Notes: generated by a model from the letters alone, not told the origin. A DNA stretch of 64,000 bases from Streptomyces carminius (GCF_002794255.1 NZ_PGGW01000017.1:64501-128500); one strand, 5' to 3'; positions 17,489-27,149 are shown, counted from the stretch's first letter. Numbers and translations: made by a program.

Positions 17489-18603
17489 TGCGCACCGCCG
17501 GTCCGGCGGCCCTGGGGTGCCGGGCCCTGGTGACCGTGGTCGCCGGAGCCGTGGGCCTGCTGCTGCTGGGCGCCCTGGAGCACGCCGCCGCGCGCCCCGC
17601 GGACCCCGGGGCGGCGCTGGTCCGGCTGCTGTGGTGCGTGGTACCGCTGGCCGCCGGGACGCAGCTCGCCGTCGCGGCGGCCCGTGTCGACCCGTGCGCG
17701 CGGCCCCGCGCGGGGCTCGACGCGGTCGGGGTGGGCCCGGCTCGGCTGGCGCTGCTGGCCGCGGTGTGCACGGCACTGTGCTGTACGGCGGGCAGCGTGC
17801 TGGCCCTGGCCGTCTTCCTCCAGCTGCGCGGCGGAACGGCCGACGGGCTGCCATGGGCCGCCGCGCTGACCCTGCTGGCGCTGCCGCCGCTGGCCGCGAC
17901 CGGGGCGAGCACGGTGGCGCTGCGGCGGCGCGGCCGTACCGCCCCGGGCACCGCCCCGGCGGCGCTCCCCCACCGGCCGCCGCCCCTGTCGGCGGAGCTG
18001 CCGTGGGGGGTGGCGGTCACCGCGGTCGGGCTGACCGCGGTGGCCTACGCCGCCGACCGGGCCGGCGGCGCGGTCGGCGGCCGGGTGCCGCTGCCCGGCT
18101 CACCGGACGGCCCGGCCCCGGGTGTGCTCGGCGGCTGGCTGATCGTCGCCGCGGGCCTGACGCTGGCCGGGCCCGGACTGGTCCAGCTGTGCGGACTGCT
18201 GCTGGCGACGGGACGGCCGGGCGCGCTGCGGCTGCTGGCGGGCCGGACGCTGCGGGCCCAGGCGCCGCAGCTGGGCCGGCCGCTGGGGATCCTGTGCGCG
18301 GTGACGGCGGTCGCGCTGGCGGCGGGACGGCTGTACCCGCCCGGCGCCGGGAAGCCGGGCGGCGGACCGGCGGTGGCGCTGGGCGCCGCGGTGGTCCTGG
18401 TGTGCGCGGTGGGCAGCGCCCTGGGCTCGGCGGCGGAGGCCGGCGCCGTCCGCGCCCCGCTCACGGACGGTCTGCGCCGGCTGGGCGTCTCCGCCGGACA
18501 GCTGCGCGCCGTGGCGGCGCTGCGGGTGGCGGCGCTGCTGGCCGTACTGGGCCCGCTGGTGTGGCTGGTCGCGGAGCTGGCCGTACTGCCGCTGACCCGG
18601 TGA
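17470..18603 (+). CDS. ABC transporter integral membrane protein
   Basis: A 377-residue membrane protein beginning at GTG 17470, with GGAGGG upstream inside the ATPase gene. About eight hydrophobic helices are visible, for example ALVTVVAGAVGLLLLGALE, LLAAVCTALCCTAGSVLAL and VALGAAVVLVCAVGSALGS. It has no strong family motif. The position and coupling to the ATPase gene show it is the permease of the same transporter, probably an exporter of the FtsX/MacB-like kind (inference). A small hairpin at 18608-18625 follows. Confidence 0.8.
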   Translation: MLALRLVRTAGPAALGCRALVTVVAGAVGLLLLGALEHAAARPADPGAALVRLLWCVVPLAAGTQLAVAAARVDPCARPRAGLDAVGVGPARLALLAAVCTALCCTAGSVLALAVFLQLRGGTADGLPWAAALTLLALPPLAATGASTVALRRRGRTAPGTAPAALPHRPPPLSAELPWGVAVTAVGLTAVAYAADRAGGAVGGRVPLPGSPDGPAPGVLGGWLIVAAGLTLAGPGLVQLCGLLLATGRPGALRLLAGRTLRAQAPQLGRPLGILCAVTAVALAAGRLYPPGAGKPGGGPAVALGAAVVLVCAVGSALGSAAEAGAVRAPLTDGLRRLGVSAGQLRAVAALRVAALLAVLGPLVWLVAELAVLPLTR

Positions 18604-18607
18604 GAGT

Positions 18608-18625
18608 GCCCGGGTGGGGCCGGGC
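18608..18625. terminator. Short hairpin between convergent genes
   Basis: GCCCGG/CCGGGC arms with a 6-nt loop lie in the 38-bp gap between the ABC permease (plus) and thiQ (minus). It may serve both. Confidence 0.45.
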
Positions 18626-18641
18626 GAGTGCCCGGCGCGCG

Positions 18642-19694
18642 TCACTCCGGGCCCGCGGCGGCACCCAGGACGACCATCTCGCCGGGGTCGAAGGAGACAC
18701 CGACGGCCGTACCCGGCTCCGGCGCCGCGGGCAGCGGGCAGGACGCCTCCAGGTCCGGCCCGGAGCCGGGCCGCAGCAGCAGCGCGAGCTCCGAGGAACC
18801 GCCGCCGCGCAGGGTGCGGGCGACCACGGTGCAGGGCAGGCCCCGGGCCGGGGCGGGTGTCAGCCGCACCCCGGCGGGCCGGATCAGCAGGGTGTGCGCC
18901 CCGGGCGGGGTGCCGGGCGGCACGGGCACCGTCCCCCAGGGGGTGTCGGCCGCCGTACCGCGCACGGTCGCGGCGGCGATGTTGGTGAAGCCCAGGAAAC
19001 GGGCGACGGACTCGGAGACGGGACGCCGCCACACCTCCACCGGGCCGCCGGTCTGGGCAACGCGTCCTTCCTCCATCACCACCACCCGGTCGGCCAGCGC
19101 GAACGCCTCGCCCTGGTCGTGGGTGACCGCCAGCACGGTGGTGCCCAGCCGGCGGAAGAGCTGCCGCAGCTCGACCACCAGCCGCTCGCGCAGGGAACGG
19201 TCGAGCTGGCCGAGCGGCTCGTCCAGCATCAGCAGCCCGGGACCGGGGGCGAGCGCGCGGGCGAGCGCGACGCGCTGCTGCTCGCCGCCGGAGAGCTCGG
19301 TCACCCGGCGGCGTGCGGCACCGGGCAGTCCGACGAGGTCCAGCAGCCCGGCGACCCGCTCCTCGGCCCGCGCGCGGGACTCGCCGCGCATCCGCGGGCC
19401 GAAGGCGATGTTGCCCCCGACATCGCGGGTGGGGAAGAGCTGGTGGTCCTGGAACATCAGGCCCACCCCGCGCCGGTGCGGCGCCACCCCCCGCTGGTCG
19501 CGGCCGGCGAGCAGCACCCGTCCGGCGTCCGGCTCCGCCAGCCCGGCGACGGTCCGCAGCAGGGTGGACTTGCCGCTGCCGGAGGGGCCCAGCACGCAGA
19601 CGATCTCGTGCTCGGCGACGTCCAGGTCGACGGCGTCCAGGGCGGTGCGGCCGCCGAACCGGACGGTGACCGACTCCAGGCGCAGCGCGGCCAT
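18642..19694 (-). CDS. thiQ: Thiamine ABC transporter ATP-binding protein
   Basis: The ATPase of the thiamine/TPP importer; 350 residues. Walker A is GPSGSGKST, the Q-loop FQDHQLFPTRD, the signature ELSGGEQQRVALARAL, Walker B LLMLDEPLGQLD, and the H-loop LAVTHDQGEAFALAD. A C-terminal TOBE-like domain (about residues 245-350) is present. The ATG at 19694 lies 2 bases after the thiP stop with GGGGAG upstream, so it is the third gene of the thiB-thiP-thiQ operon and falls under the TPP riboswitch. The substrate assignment rests on the riboswitch, since the ATPase alone could be iron- or sulfate-specific. Confidence 0.92.
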   Translation of the reverse strand: MAALRLESVTVRFGGRTALDAVDLDVAEHEIVCVLGPSGSGKSTLLRTVAGLAEPDAGRVLLAGRDQRGVAPHRRGVGLMFQDHQLFPTRDVGGNIAFGPRMRGESRARAEERVAGLLDLVGLPGAARRRVTELSGGEQQRVALARALAPGPGLLMLDEPLGQLDRSLRERLVVELRQLFRRLGTTVLAVTHDQGEAFALADRVVVMEEGRVAQTGGPVEVWRRPVSESVARFLGFTNIAAATVRGTAADTPWGTVPVPPGTPPGAHTLLIRPAGVRLTPAPARGLPCTVVARTLRGGGSSELALLLRPGSGPDLEASCPLPAAPEPGTAVGVSFDPGEMVVLGAAAGPE

Positions 19695-19696
19695 CC

Positions 19697-21433
19697 CTAC
19701 AACTCCCCGTGTCGTTCGGTGCGAATGCCCTCCAGCACCAGCAGGACGGCCGCGCACACCACCATCAGAATGGTGCTGAGGGCCATCGCCTGGCCGTAGT
19801 TTTCCGGACCGGCCCGGCCCAGCAGCCGGGCGACGGCGACGGGCAGGGTGGGGGCGTCGGCTCGGGCGATGAAGACGGTGGCGCCGAACTCCCCGAGGGA
19901 GACGGCGAACGCGAAGCCCGCCGCGACCAGCAGCGACCGCCGGACCAGCGGCAGGTCGACCTCGCGCCACACCCGGGCCGGCGAGGCGCCCAGCACGGCG
20001 GCGGCCTCGCGCAGCCGGTGGTCCACGGCCCGCAGCACCGGCAGCAGGCCCCGCACCACGAACGGCACCCCGACCAGCGCCTGGGCCAGCGGGACCAGGA
20101 TCCACGAGGAGCGCAGGTCCAGCGGGGGCTCGTCCAGGGCGATCAGGAAGCCGAAGCCGACGGTGACCGCCGAGGTGCCCAGCGGCAGCATCAGCAGCGC
20201 GTCCAGGCCGCGCACCAGATGCCCGGCGCTCCCGCCCGGCCCGCGCAGGGTGAGTGCGACGGCGGCCGGGACACCGACGGCCAGGGCGATCGCGGTGGCG
20301 ACGGCGGCGTAGGACAGCGAGTTGCCGACCGCCTCCAGCGGGGCGACGGTGAAGGTCCCGCCGGAGGCGTCGGCCGAGGCCAGGGCGCGGTAGTGGGCCA
20401 GTCCGTAGCCGTCGGGCCCGCTCAGGGAGCGCTCGACGAGCACGGCGAGCGGGGTCAGGAGCAGCACGGCGACCTGGGCCACGACGGCGGCCAGCAGCGT
20501 CCACTGGCGCGGCCCGCGCGGGCGGCGGGCGGTGCCGGCGGCGTCGACCAGCCCCGAGGTGCCCCGGTGGCGGCGGACGGTGCGGGCGTGGACGGCCAGC
20601 AGGACGGCGACCGCGGCGAACTGCACCAGGGTCAGCACGGCGGCGGTGGGCAGGTCCAGCAGCTGGGCGGTCTGCCGGTAGATCTCCACCTCCAGGGTGG
20701 CGTAGCGGGGGCCGCCGAGGATCTGGACGACGCCGAAGGAGGTGAAGGTGAACAGGAAGACCATCAGCGCGGCGGCGGCCGCGGCCGGGGCGAGCGCCGG
20801 GAGCGTCACGGTGCGCCAGGCCGCGAGGCGGCCCGCGCCGAGCACCCGGGCGGCCTCCTCCTGCCGGGGGTCGAGCTGCGCCCACAGCCCGCCGACGATC
20901 CGGACCACCACGGCGTAGTTGAAGAAGACGTGGGCGAGCAGGATCGCGGCGGGGCCGGTGACCGGCGGCACGCCCCACTGCGCCAGCAGCCCGCCGCGGC
21001 CCAGCAGTCCCAGGAACGCGGAGCCGACGACGACGGTGGGCAGCACGAACGGTACGGTGACCGCCGCGCGCAGCAGCCGCCGGCCGGGGAAGTCGTACCG
21101 GGCCAGGACGTAGGCGCCGGGCAGCGCCAGCAGCAGGGTCAAGGCGGTGGAGGCCGCCGCCTGCCACAGCGTGAACCACAGCACGCCCAGGATGCCGGGA
21201 TCGGTGAGCACCTCGGCGAACCGCTCCGGGTGCCATCGCCCGCCCTCGTACAGGCCGCGGGCGGTGATGGCGGCGACCGGGTAGGCGAAGAACAGCGCGA
21301 GGAAGACGGCGGGCGGGACCGTCAGGGCGAGCCGCGGCACCGCCGACCGGAGGGTGCCGCTCCCCCTTCCCGCCTTCCTCTCCTCCCCTGCCTCCCTCGT
21401 CTCCCCTGCCTCCCTCGCCTCGCGGCGGGTCAC
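19697..21433 (-). CDS. thiP: Thiamine ABC transporter permease
   Basis: A double-length permease (578 residues) with two tandem six-helix BPD_transp_1 units, as in ThiP and FbpB-type proteins. The first coupling loop is near AARVLGAGRLAAWRTVTLP; the second is near AAAVLGASPARVWREVDLP. Both carry the EAA-type alanine-glycine pattern that contacts ThiQ. The GTG at 21433 overlaps the thiB stop as GTGA, so this start is preferred to the longer frame beginning at 21466. The N-terminal 25 residues are rich in Arg, Glu and Gly, encoded by a purine-rich repeat (GGGAGGCAGGGGAGACGA type). The product sits in the inner membrane. Confidence 0.92.
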   Translation of the reverse strand: MTRREAREAGETREAGEERKAGRGSGTLRSAVPRLALTVPPAVFLALFFAYPVAAITARGLYEGGRWHPERFAEVLTDPGILGVLWFTLWQAAASTALTLLLALPGAYVLARYDFPGRRLLRAAVTVPFVLPTVVVGSAFLGLLGRGGLLAQWGVPPVTGPAAILLAHVFFNYAVVVRIVGGLWAQLDPRQEEAARVLGAGRLAAWRTVTLPALAPAAAAAALMVFLFTFTSFGVVQILGGPRYATLEVEIYRQTAQLLDLPTAAVLTLVQFAAVAVLLAVHARTVRRHRGTSGLVDAAGTARRPRGPRQWTLLAAVVAQVAVLLLTPLAVLVERSLSGPDGYGLAHYRALASADASGGTFTVAPLEAVGNSLSYAAVATAIALAVGVPAAVALTLRGPGGSAGHLVRGLDALLMLPLGTSAVTVGFGFLIALDEPPLDLRSSWILVPLAQALVGVPFVVRGLLPVLRAVDHRLREAAAVLGASPARVWREVDLPLVRRSLLVAAGFAFAVSLGEFGATVFIARADAPTLPVAVARLLGRAGPENYGQAMALSTILMVVCAAVLLVLEGIRTERHGEL

Positions 21434-22527
21434 CTCACGACGAGCGAGGTCCACGTGTCGATCCACGCCTCGCGGTTCTCGGCGATCCTGCCGGGGGCCA
21501 TGGTGTACGGGTCCTCGATCCTCTCGCCGTACTTCGTGAACACCTCGGGCAGTTCGGTGCCCTCACGGACGGGGTTGACGAACATCTGCAGCGGCATGTC
21601 CTCCTGGAAGGTCTCGCTCACCAGGAAGTCCAGCAGCGCCTTGCCGCCGGCGGGGTTGTCCGCGCCCTTCAGCAGCCCGGCGAACTCGATCTGCCGGAAG
21701 CAGGTGCCGGTCGCCACCCCGGTGGGGGCCCGCTCGGGCGCGGGGTCGGCGTCGAGGACCTCGGCGGGCGGGCTGGAGGCGTAGGAGACGACCAGCGGCC
21801 GGTCACCGCCGCCCTCGCCGCCGGCGGAGCCGGAGAAGCGGTCGTAGTAGGCCTGCTCCCAGCCGTCGACGACCTCGACCCCGTTGGCCTCCAGCTTCTT
21901 CCAGTACTCGGCCCACTCCTCGCCGTACTCGGCGACGGTGGCCAGCAGGAAGCCCAAGCCGGGCGAGGAGGAGGCGGCGTTCTCGGTGACCAGCAGGCCC
22001 TTGTAGCGGGGTTCGGTCAGGTCGTCCAGGGTCTTCGGCGGTTCGATGTCCCGCTCGGCGAACCAGGCGCGGTCGTAGTTGACGCAGACGTCGCCGGTGT
22101 CGACGGGGGTGACGCGGTGCTTCTCGCCGTCCAGGCGGTACTCGGCGGGTATCTTCTCCAGGCCCTGTGCCTCGTAGGGCGTGAACAGGCCGTTGTCCAG
22201 GGCCCGGGAGAGCAGGGTGTTGTCCACGCCGAAGAAGACGTCGCCCTGCGGGTTGTCCTTGGACAGGACGGCCTGGTTGAGGGCCGATCCGGCGTCGCCG
22301 CCGCGCAGCACCCGCACCTTGTGGCCGGTCCGCTCGGTGAACTCCTTCAGCACCTCCTCGGAGGCCGCGAAGGAGTCGTGGCTGACGAGGGTGACGGTGC
22401 TGCCCTTCTTCCCGTCCCCGCCTTCCGCGCCGGGGCCGTCCCCCGAGCCGCCGCAGGCGGCCAGGGCGGAGGCGGTGAGCGTGCCGAGGACGGCGACACC
22501 GAGGGCACGCCGGAATGTGGTGACCAT
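21430..22527 (-). CDS. thiB: Thiamine ABC transporter substrate-binding lipoprotein
   Basis: A periplasmic-type binding protein tethered by lipid; 365 residues. The signal sequence ends in a lipobox, ALAAC, with acylated Cys25, followed by a Gly/Ser-rich linker. The mature part (VTLVSHDSFAASEEVLKEF, DTGDVCVNYDRAWF, FRQIEFAGLL) matches the ThiB group of type 2 binding proteins. The ATG lies 9 bases after the TPP riboswitch. Its likely ribosome-binding site (AGGGAG) is inside the final riboswitch helix, so thiamine pyrophosphate should block translation of the operon. Confidence 0.95.
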   Translation of the reverse strand: MVTTFRRALGVAVLGTLTASALAACGGSGDGPGAEGGDGKKGSTVTLVSHDSFAASEEVLKEFTERTGHKVRVLRGGDAGSALNQAVLSKDNPQGDVFFGVDNTLLSRALDNGLFTPYEAQGLEKIPAEYRLDGEKHRVTPVDTGDVCVNYDRAWFAERDIEPPKTLDDLTEPRYKGLLVTENAASSSPGLGFLLATVAEYGEEWAEYWKKLEANGVEVVDGWEQAYYDRFSGSAGGEGGGDRPLVVSYASSPPAEVLDADPAPERAPTGVATGTCFRQIEFAGLLKGADNPAGGKALLDFLVSETFQEDMPLQMFVNPVREGTELPEVFTKYGERIEDPYTMAPGRIAENREAWIDTWTSLVVR

Positions 22528-22535
22528 GCTGTGCT

Positions 22536-22650
22536 GACTCCCTACGCCGGTGCTAACCGGATCAGGTTCGAGGGTCTGCGGCCCACCGGCCGGGCTCCTC
22601 GCCCGGGCGGCGGCACCGCACTCTCAGCGCTGTGCGCGCTCCCCTGTCGG
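22536..22650 (-). promoter_or_regulatory. TPP riboswitch (thi box)
   Basis: Read on the minus strand, the conserved blocks occur in order: GGGGAGC at the 5' side, GCTGAGAGTGCGG, then ACCCTCGAACCTGATCCGG, TTAGCACCGGCGTAGGGAG. The two ends pair (GGGGAG with the CCCTAC/GACTCCC strand complement). The 3' helix contains the thiB Shine-Dalgarno-like AGGGAG and ends 9 bases from the ATG. This fits translational control by ligand binding, as known for TPP riboswitches in actinobacteria. Confidence 0.95.
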
Positions 22651-22767
22651 TACTTGCTGTTCCGTTGTCCGCTGTTCGACCGCTTCGGCACCGTGTGCGA
22701 ACGTCGCGGCCGCCGCCACGGTACCAGCCGCCGCCCGTACCGCCGGCGCCCGGTGTCAGCGCTCGCG

Positions 22768-23874
22768 TCAGCGTTCGGTGGCGGCGAGCTGGCCGCAGGC
22801 CCCGTCGATCTCCTGCCCCCGGGTGTCGCGGACGGTGACCGGCACGCCGTGGGCCTCCAGGGCGGCGACGAAGGCGCGCTCGTCCTCGGGCCGGGAGGCG
22901 GTCCACTTGGAGCCGGGGGTGGGGTTGAGGGGGATGAGGTTGACGTGTGCCCGCTTCCCGGCCAGCAGCCGCCCCAGCAGGTCACCGCGCCACGCCTGGT
23001 CGTTGATGTCGCGGATCATGGCGTACTCGATCGAGACCCGGCGCCCGGACCGCTCGGTGTACTCCCAGGCGGCGTCGAGGACCTCGCGGACCTTCCAGCG
23101 GGTGTTGACCGGCACCAGGGTGTCGCGCAGTTCGTCGTCGGGGGCGTGCAGGGAGACCGCCAGCCGGCACTTGAGGCCCTCGTCGGCGAGCCGGCGCATC
23201 GCCGGTACCAGGCCGACGGTGGAGACGGTGATGCCGCGCTGGGACAGGCCCAGTCCGTCGGGCTCGGGGTCGGTGAGGCGGCGGACGGCGCCGATGACCC
23301 GGTTGTAGTTGGCCAGCGGTTCGCCCATGCCCATGAACACGATGTTCGACAGCCTGGCCGGGCCCCCGGGCACCTCCCCGTCTCGCAGGGCGCGCATGCC
23401 CTCGACGATCTGGTGGACGATCTCGGCGGTGGACAGGTTTCGGTCCAGTCCGGCCTGCCCGGTGGCGCAGAAGGGACAGTTCATGCCACAGCCGGCCTGC
23501 GAGCTGACGCACATGGTGACCCGGTCCGGGTAGCGCATCAGCACGGACTCCACCAGCGTTCCGTCGTGCAGCCGCCACAGGGTCTTGCGGGTGGCGCCGT
23601 CGTCACAGGTGACGTGCCGCACCACGGTCATCAGCTCGGGCAGCAGCGCGTCCGCGAGCCTGCCGCGCGCGGCGGCCGGGATGTCGGTCCAGGCGGCCGG
23701 TTCGGCGGCGTACCGGGCGAAGTAGTGCCGGGACAGCTGCTGGGCGCGGAACGGCTTCTCGCCGATCGCGGCGACCGCCTCCCGCCGCTCGGCGGGATCG
23801 AGGTCGGCGAGATGCCGCGGCGGCTTGGTGGCTCCGCGCGGCGCGACAAAGGTGAGTTCTCCGGGTGCAGGCAT
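22768..23874 (-). CDS. rlmN: 23S rRNA (adenine-2503-C2)/tRNA methyltransferase
   Basis: A radical-SAM methylase that adds methyl to C2 of A2503 in 23S rRNA and A37 of some tRNAs; 368 residues. The iron-sulfur cluster motif is CGMNCPFC (CX3CX2C). Further blocks are [33 protein letters not shown] and the C-terminal cysteine region [11 protein letters not shown], including the methyl-accepting cysteine. GGAGGGG precedes the ATG at 23874 and fixes the start. It is separated from cdsA upstream by 435 bases containing a terminator, so it probably has its own promoter. Confidence 0.97.
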   Translation of the reverse strand: MPAPGELTFVAPRGATKPPRHLADLDPAERREAVAAIGEKPFRAQQLSRHYFARYAAEPAAWTDIPAAARGRLADALLPELMTVVRHVTCDDGATRKTLWRLHDGTLVESVLMRYPDRVTMCVSSQAGCGMNCPFCATGQAGLDRNLSTAEIVHQIVEGMRALRDGEVPGGPARLSNIVFMGMGEPLANYNRVIGAVRRLTDPEPDGLGLSQRGITVSTVGLVPAMRRLADEGLKCRLAVSLHAPDDELRDTLVPVNTRWKVREVLDAAWEYTERSGRRVSIEYAMIRDINDQAWRGDLLGRLLAGKRAHVNLIPLNPTPGSKWTASRPEDERAFVAALEAHGVPVTVRDTRGQEIDGACGQLAATER

Positions 23875-24309
23875 AACCCCTCCAGTGTCGCAGACCGGCG
23901 GCGGCGTCCCGGCCCGGAGCGGTGCGACCGTGGTCACCCCCGGCCGTCCTCCGCCGTCGCCGGCCACGGCGCACCCGGCGGTCGGTGCGCCCGGTGAGGC
24001 CCGGGGGTCCGTCGCCGGAACGGGTGCGGTCAGCCTTCTCCCTGCCCGGCGTCCCGGCCGAGGGCGAGGCCGATGACTTCGGCCCGACGGGCCCTCCCCC
24101 ACCGGGCAGCCCCATGCCCTGCCGTGGCCGAACGTCACCGGTGGCCAGGAGGGCCGGCCCGCCGTCACGTCCGGTTCCGGCCCGGACGGTCTCCCGGCGG
24201 CCGGATCCGCGATCGGCTCCGCCGTCCGGTAACCCCGGCACCTGACACGGCAGGGGCCCGCCGCTGGGGCAGCGGCGGGCCCCTGCCCCGCGACGGGGCG
24301 GGCGGGCGG
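23875..24309. other. Intergenic region upstream of rlmN, 435 bp
   Basis: No gene is recognised. A hairpin with 8-base perfect arms (GGCGCACC/GGTGCGCC, 23968-23991) and the strong cdsA terminator at 24249-24287 are the only structures seen. The rlmN promoter should lie here but was not located. Confidence 0.5.
24249..24287 (-). terminator. Perfect 18-bp terminator hairpin after cdsA
   Basis: Arms 24249-24266 and 24270-24287 are perfectly complementary (beginning GGCAGGGGCCCG) with a GGG loop. It lies 23 bases past the cdsA stop and ends the pyrH-frr-cdsA transcript before rlmN. Confidence 0.85.
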
Positions 24310-25449
24310 TCAGCCCGTGCCGGTGAAGACGGTCAGCAGCAGCCAGACCACGGGGGCGGTCGGCAGCAGGGAGTCGAGGCGGTCCATGATGCCGCCGTGG
24401 CCGGGCAGCAGGCTGCCCATGTCCTTGATGCCCAGATCGCGTTTGATCACGGACTCGCCGAGGTCGCCCAGCGTGGCGCTGACAGCCACGGCCAGTCCCA
24501 GCAGCAGGCCCTGCCACCAGGCACCGCCGTCGATGAGGAAGTGCACGGACAGCGCGCCGGCGGCCATGGCGAAGACCATGGCCCCCAGCAGTCCCTCACG
24601 GGTCTTGCCGGGGCTGATGCGCGGGGCGAGCTTGCGCCGCCCGAAGCGCCAGCCGACGGCGTACGCCCCGGTGTCGCTGACGACGGTGAGCAGCAGGAAG
24701 ACCAGCACCCGCCACGGGCCGTCGTCGGCCGCGAGCATCATGGTCACGAAGGTGGCCAGGAAGGGGACGTAGAAGGCGGCGAAGACGCCCGCCGTGGCGT
24801 CCCGCAGGTACTCCCGGGGGTCGTCCGTCATCCGCCACACCAGTACGGCCGGCACGGTGAGGGACATCGCCACCCAGGCGCCCTCGGCGCCGCGGACGTA
24901 TCCGGCGACGACCATGGCGGCGCCGCCGACGGCCAGCGGCACCAGGGGCACCCGGATCTGCTTGCGCTCGGCGAGCCGGGAGGTCAGCTCCCAGAGCCCG
25001 ACCACGACCGCGACCACGACCACGCCGACGAAGACGGGCTTGTAGACGAACAGGGAGAGGGCGACGGTGGCGCCCAGGGCCAGGCCGACCCCTATCGCGG
25101 CGCGCAGGTCGCGGCCCGCCCGCTTCCGGCCCGCCGCGCGGCCCCGCCGGCCGGGGACGGCCGGTGCTCCGGACGGGCCGGCGCCGGGGGTCGGAGGTTC
25201 GCCGGGCGGGCGCCCTGCCGCCCGGTCGTCACGGCCTTCCTGGTCACCGCCGGAGTTTTCGGGCACGTTGGGCATGTGCCGAGTCTGCGGCGCGTCACCG
25301 CCCTCGTACACATAACCCGCCGGGGCCGGGGGCACCTCCGCGCGGAGCGAGGAGGCGGGGCCCTGCCCGGGAGGGCCCCAGTAGCCGGGGTGGCCGGTGT
25401 TGCCGGGGTGTCCGGCGCCCGGCGGCGCTCCCCAGGATGAGTCGTTCAC
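24310..25449 (-). CDS. cdsA: Phosphatidate cytidylyltransferase
   Basis: Makes CDP-diacylglycerol from phosphatidic acid and CTP, the entry point to all phospholipids; an integral membrane enzyme. 379 residues: the first 115 are a disordered Gly/Pro-rich cytoplasmic extension (GHPGNTGHPGYWGPPGQG), followed by eight or so helices. The C-terminal family signature SATLGDLGESVIKRDLG...KDMGSLLPGHGG...RLDSL is complete. The GTG at 25449 is 14 bases after the frr stop. The order pyrH-frr-cdsA is the common bacterial arrangement. Confidence 0.97.
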   Translation of the reverse strand: MNDSSWGAPPGAGHPGNTGHPGYWGPPGQGPASSLRAEVPPAPAGYVYEGGDAPQTRHMPNVPENSGGDQEGRDDRAAGRPPGEPPTPGAGPSGAPAVPGRRGRAAGRKRAGRDLRAAIGVGLALGATVALSLFVYKPVFVGVVVVAVVVGLWELTSRLAERKQIRVPLVPLAVGGAAMVVAGYVRGAEGAWVAMSLTVPAVLVWRMTDDPREYLRDATAGVFAAFYVPFLATFVTMMLAADDGPWRVLVFLLLTVVSDTGAYAVGWRFGRRKLAPRISPGKTREGLLGAMVFAMAAGALSVHFLIDGGAWWQGLLLGLAVAVSATLGDLGESVIKRDLGIKDMGSLLPGHGGIMDRLDSLLPTAPVVWLLLTVFTGTG

Positions 25450-25463
25450 GGGAATCGCAGCCT

Positions 25464-26021
25464 CTAGACCTCGAGCAGCTCGGCTTCCTTGTGCTTGAGC
25501 AGCTCGTCCACCTGCGCCACGTACTTGGCGGTGGTGTCGTCGAGCTCCTTCTCGGCGCGGCGTCCCTCGTCCTCGCCGATGTCGCCGTCCTTGATGGCCT
25601 TGTCGATGGTCTCCTTGGCCTTGCGGCGGACGCTGCGGATGGAGATCTTGGCGTCCTCGGCCTTGCTCTTGGCGACCTTGATGTACTCCCTGCGGCGCTC
25701 CTCGGTCAGCTCCGGGAAGACGACCCGGATGATGTTGCCGTCGTTGGAGGGGTTGACGCCGAGGTCGGAGTCGCGGATGGCCTGTTCGATGTTGCGCAGC
25801 GCGCTCTTGTCGAAGGGGGTGACCACGGCCATGCGCGGCTCGGGCACCGAGAACGACGCGAGCTGGTTGATCGGGGTCATCGCGCCGTAGTAGTCGGCCA
25901 CGATCTTGTTGAACATCGCCGGGTGCGCACGGCCGGTGCGGATCGCGGCGAAGTCCTCCTTGGCGACGACGACCGCCTTCTCCATCTTCTCCTCGGCTTC
26001 GAGGAGGGTCTCTTCGATCAC
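25464..26021 (-). CDS. frr: Ribosome recycling factor
   Basis: Splits the post-termination ribosome together with EF-G. 185 residues, the typical length, from [17 protein letters not shown] to HKEAELLEV. It has the conserved [20 protein letters not shown] hinge region and the [13 protein letters not shown] helix. Two GTG codons are adjacent; the second (26021) gives the standard N-terminus and places AGGAG six bases upstream. It is co-transcribed with pyrH and cdsA. Confidence 0.98.
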   Translation of the reverse strand: MIEETLLEAEEKMEKAVVVAKEDFAAIRTGRAHPAMFNKIVADYYGAMTPINQLASFSVPEPRMAVVTPFDKSALRNIEQAIRDSDLGVNPSNDGNIIRVVFPELTEERRREYIKVAKSKAEDAKISIRSVRRKAKETIDKAIKDGDIGEDEGRRAEKELDDTTAKYVAQVDELLKHKEAELLEV

Positions 26022-26193
26022 CACGTGCTCCTGGTTAGATGAATTGAGCCGGAAAGCCCTGGTTCCTGCACGGTGTCCGACCGGCAGGCCGTTGTCCATC
26101 CCCGCGCCGTGCCCTTCGTGCGGCACGGTGTTGCCGCGCGGTGTCCGCGCCGGGGCGCGCGTACCCGGACGCCGCGTCGTGCCGGTGAGGGCC

Positions 26194-26964
26194 TCAGGTG
26201 CGGGAGCCCTGATCGTTCACGAGCGTGCCGATCTTCTCACCCTTCACCGCTCGTGCGATATTCCCCTCGACCAGCAGCTCGAAGACGAGGATCGGGAGTT
26301 TGTTGTCGCGGCAGAGGGTGATGGCGGTGGCGTCGGCCACCCGCAGGTCGCGGGTGATGACCTCGCCGTACTCCAGCGCGTCGAACTTCACCGCGCCGGG
26401 GTTCCGCGCCGGGTCCGAGTCGTAGACGCCGTCGACCCCGTTCTTGCCCATCAGCAGCGCCTCGGCGTCGATCTCCAGGGCACGCTGGGCGGCGGTGGTG
26501 TCGGTGGAGAAGTAGGGCATGCCCATCCCGGCGCCGAAGATGACCACCCGGCCCTTCTCCAGGTGCCGTACCGCCCGCAGCGGAATGTAGGGCTCGGCGA
26601 CCTGGCCCATGGTGATGGCCGTCTGGACCCGGGAGTCGATGCCCTCCTTCTCCAGGAAGTCCTGCAGCGCGAGGCAGTTCATGACCGTGCCGAGCATGCC
26701 CATGTAGTCGGAGCGGGCCCGGTCCATGCCGCGCTGCTGGAGTTCGGCGCCGCGGAAGAAGTTGCCGCCGCCGATGACTACGGCGATCTCGGCGCCGCCC
26801 CGGACCACCGCGGCGATCTCGCGGGCGACCTTGTGCACGACGTCCGGGTCGACACCGAGCCCTCCGCCGCCGGCGAACGCCTCGCCGGAGAGCTTCAGCA
26901 GGAAGCGGCGGCGGTCGTGGTGTTTCCCGGAAGCACTGCCTCCGGAGTCGGTGTCCTGTTTCAT
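26194..26964 (-). CDS. pyrH: UMP kinase
   Basis: Phosphorylates UMP to UDP with ATP; an amino-acid-kinase fold hexamer. 256 residues with [61 protein letters not shown] and [11 protein letters not shown]. It is slightly longer than usual because of a hydrophilic N-terminus ([17 protein letters not shown]). The ATG at 26964 follows GAGGAGA. A 16-base hairpin (26988-27043) lies just upstream of its ribosome-binding site, between tsf and pyrH. Confidence 0.98.
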   Translation of the reverse strand: MKQDTDSGGSASGKHHDRRRFLLKLSGEAFAGGGGLGVDPDVVHKVAREIAAVVRGGAEIAVVIGGGNFFRGAELQQRGMDRARSDYMGMLGTVMNCLALQDFLEKEGIDSRVQTAITMGQVAEPYIPLRAVRHLEKGRVVIFGAGMGMPYFSTDTTAAQRALEIDAEALLMGKNGVDGVYDSDPARNPGAVKFDALEYGEVITRDLRVADATAITLCRDNKLPILVFELLVEGNIARAVKGEKIGTLVNDQGSRT

Positions 26965-26987
26965 GCGGATCTCCTCGTGCACATGCG

Positions 26988-27043
26988 GAGGAGGCCATCG
27001 CCGGTGGTCCCTCACGGTCCCCGAAAGCGGCAATGGCCTCCTC
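26988..27043 (-). terminator. Stem-loop between tsf and pyrH
   Basis: Arms 26988-27003 and 27028-27043 pair over 16 positions with one mismatch (11 perfect outer pairs, GAGGAGGCCAT/ATGGCCTCCTC) around a 24-nt loop. It lies 23 bases upstream of the pyrH ATG. It may terminate the rpsB-tsf transcript or control pyrH. Confidence 0.6.
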
Positions 27044-27149
27044 GTCACAACTGCGGTCGTCCGGTCCGTGCGGCGACGGACCGGGACGGCCCCCGTACCC
27101 GGCCCTGGCCGGGCATCGCCGGTCCGCCGTGGAAGTTACGGCGGGCCGG

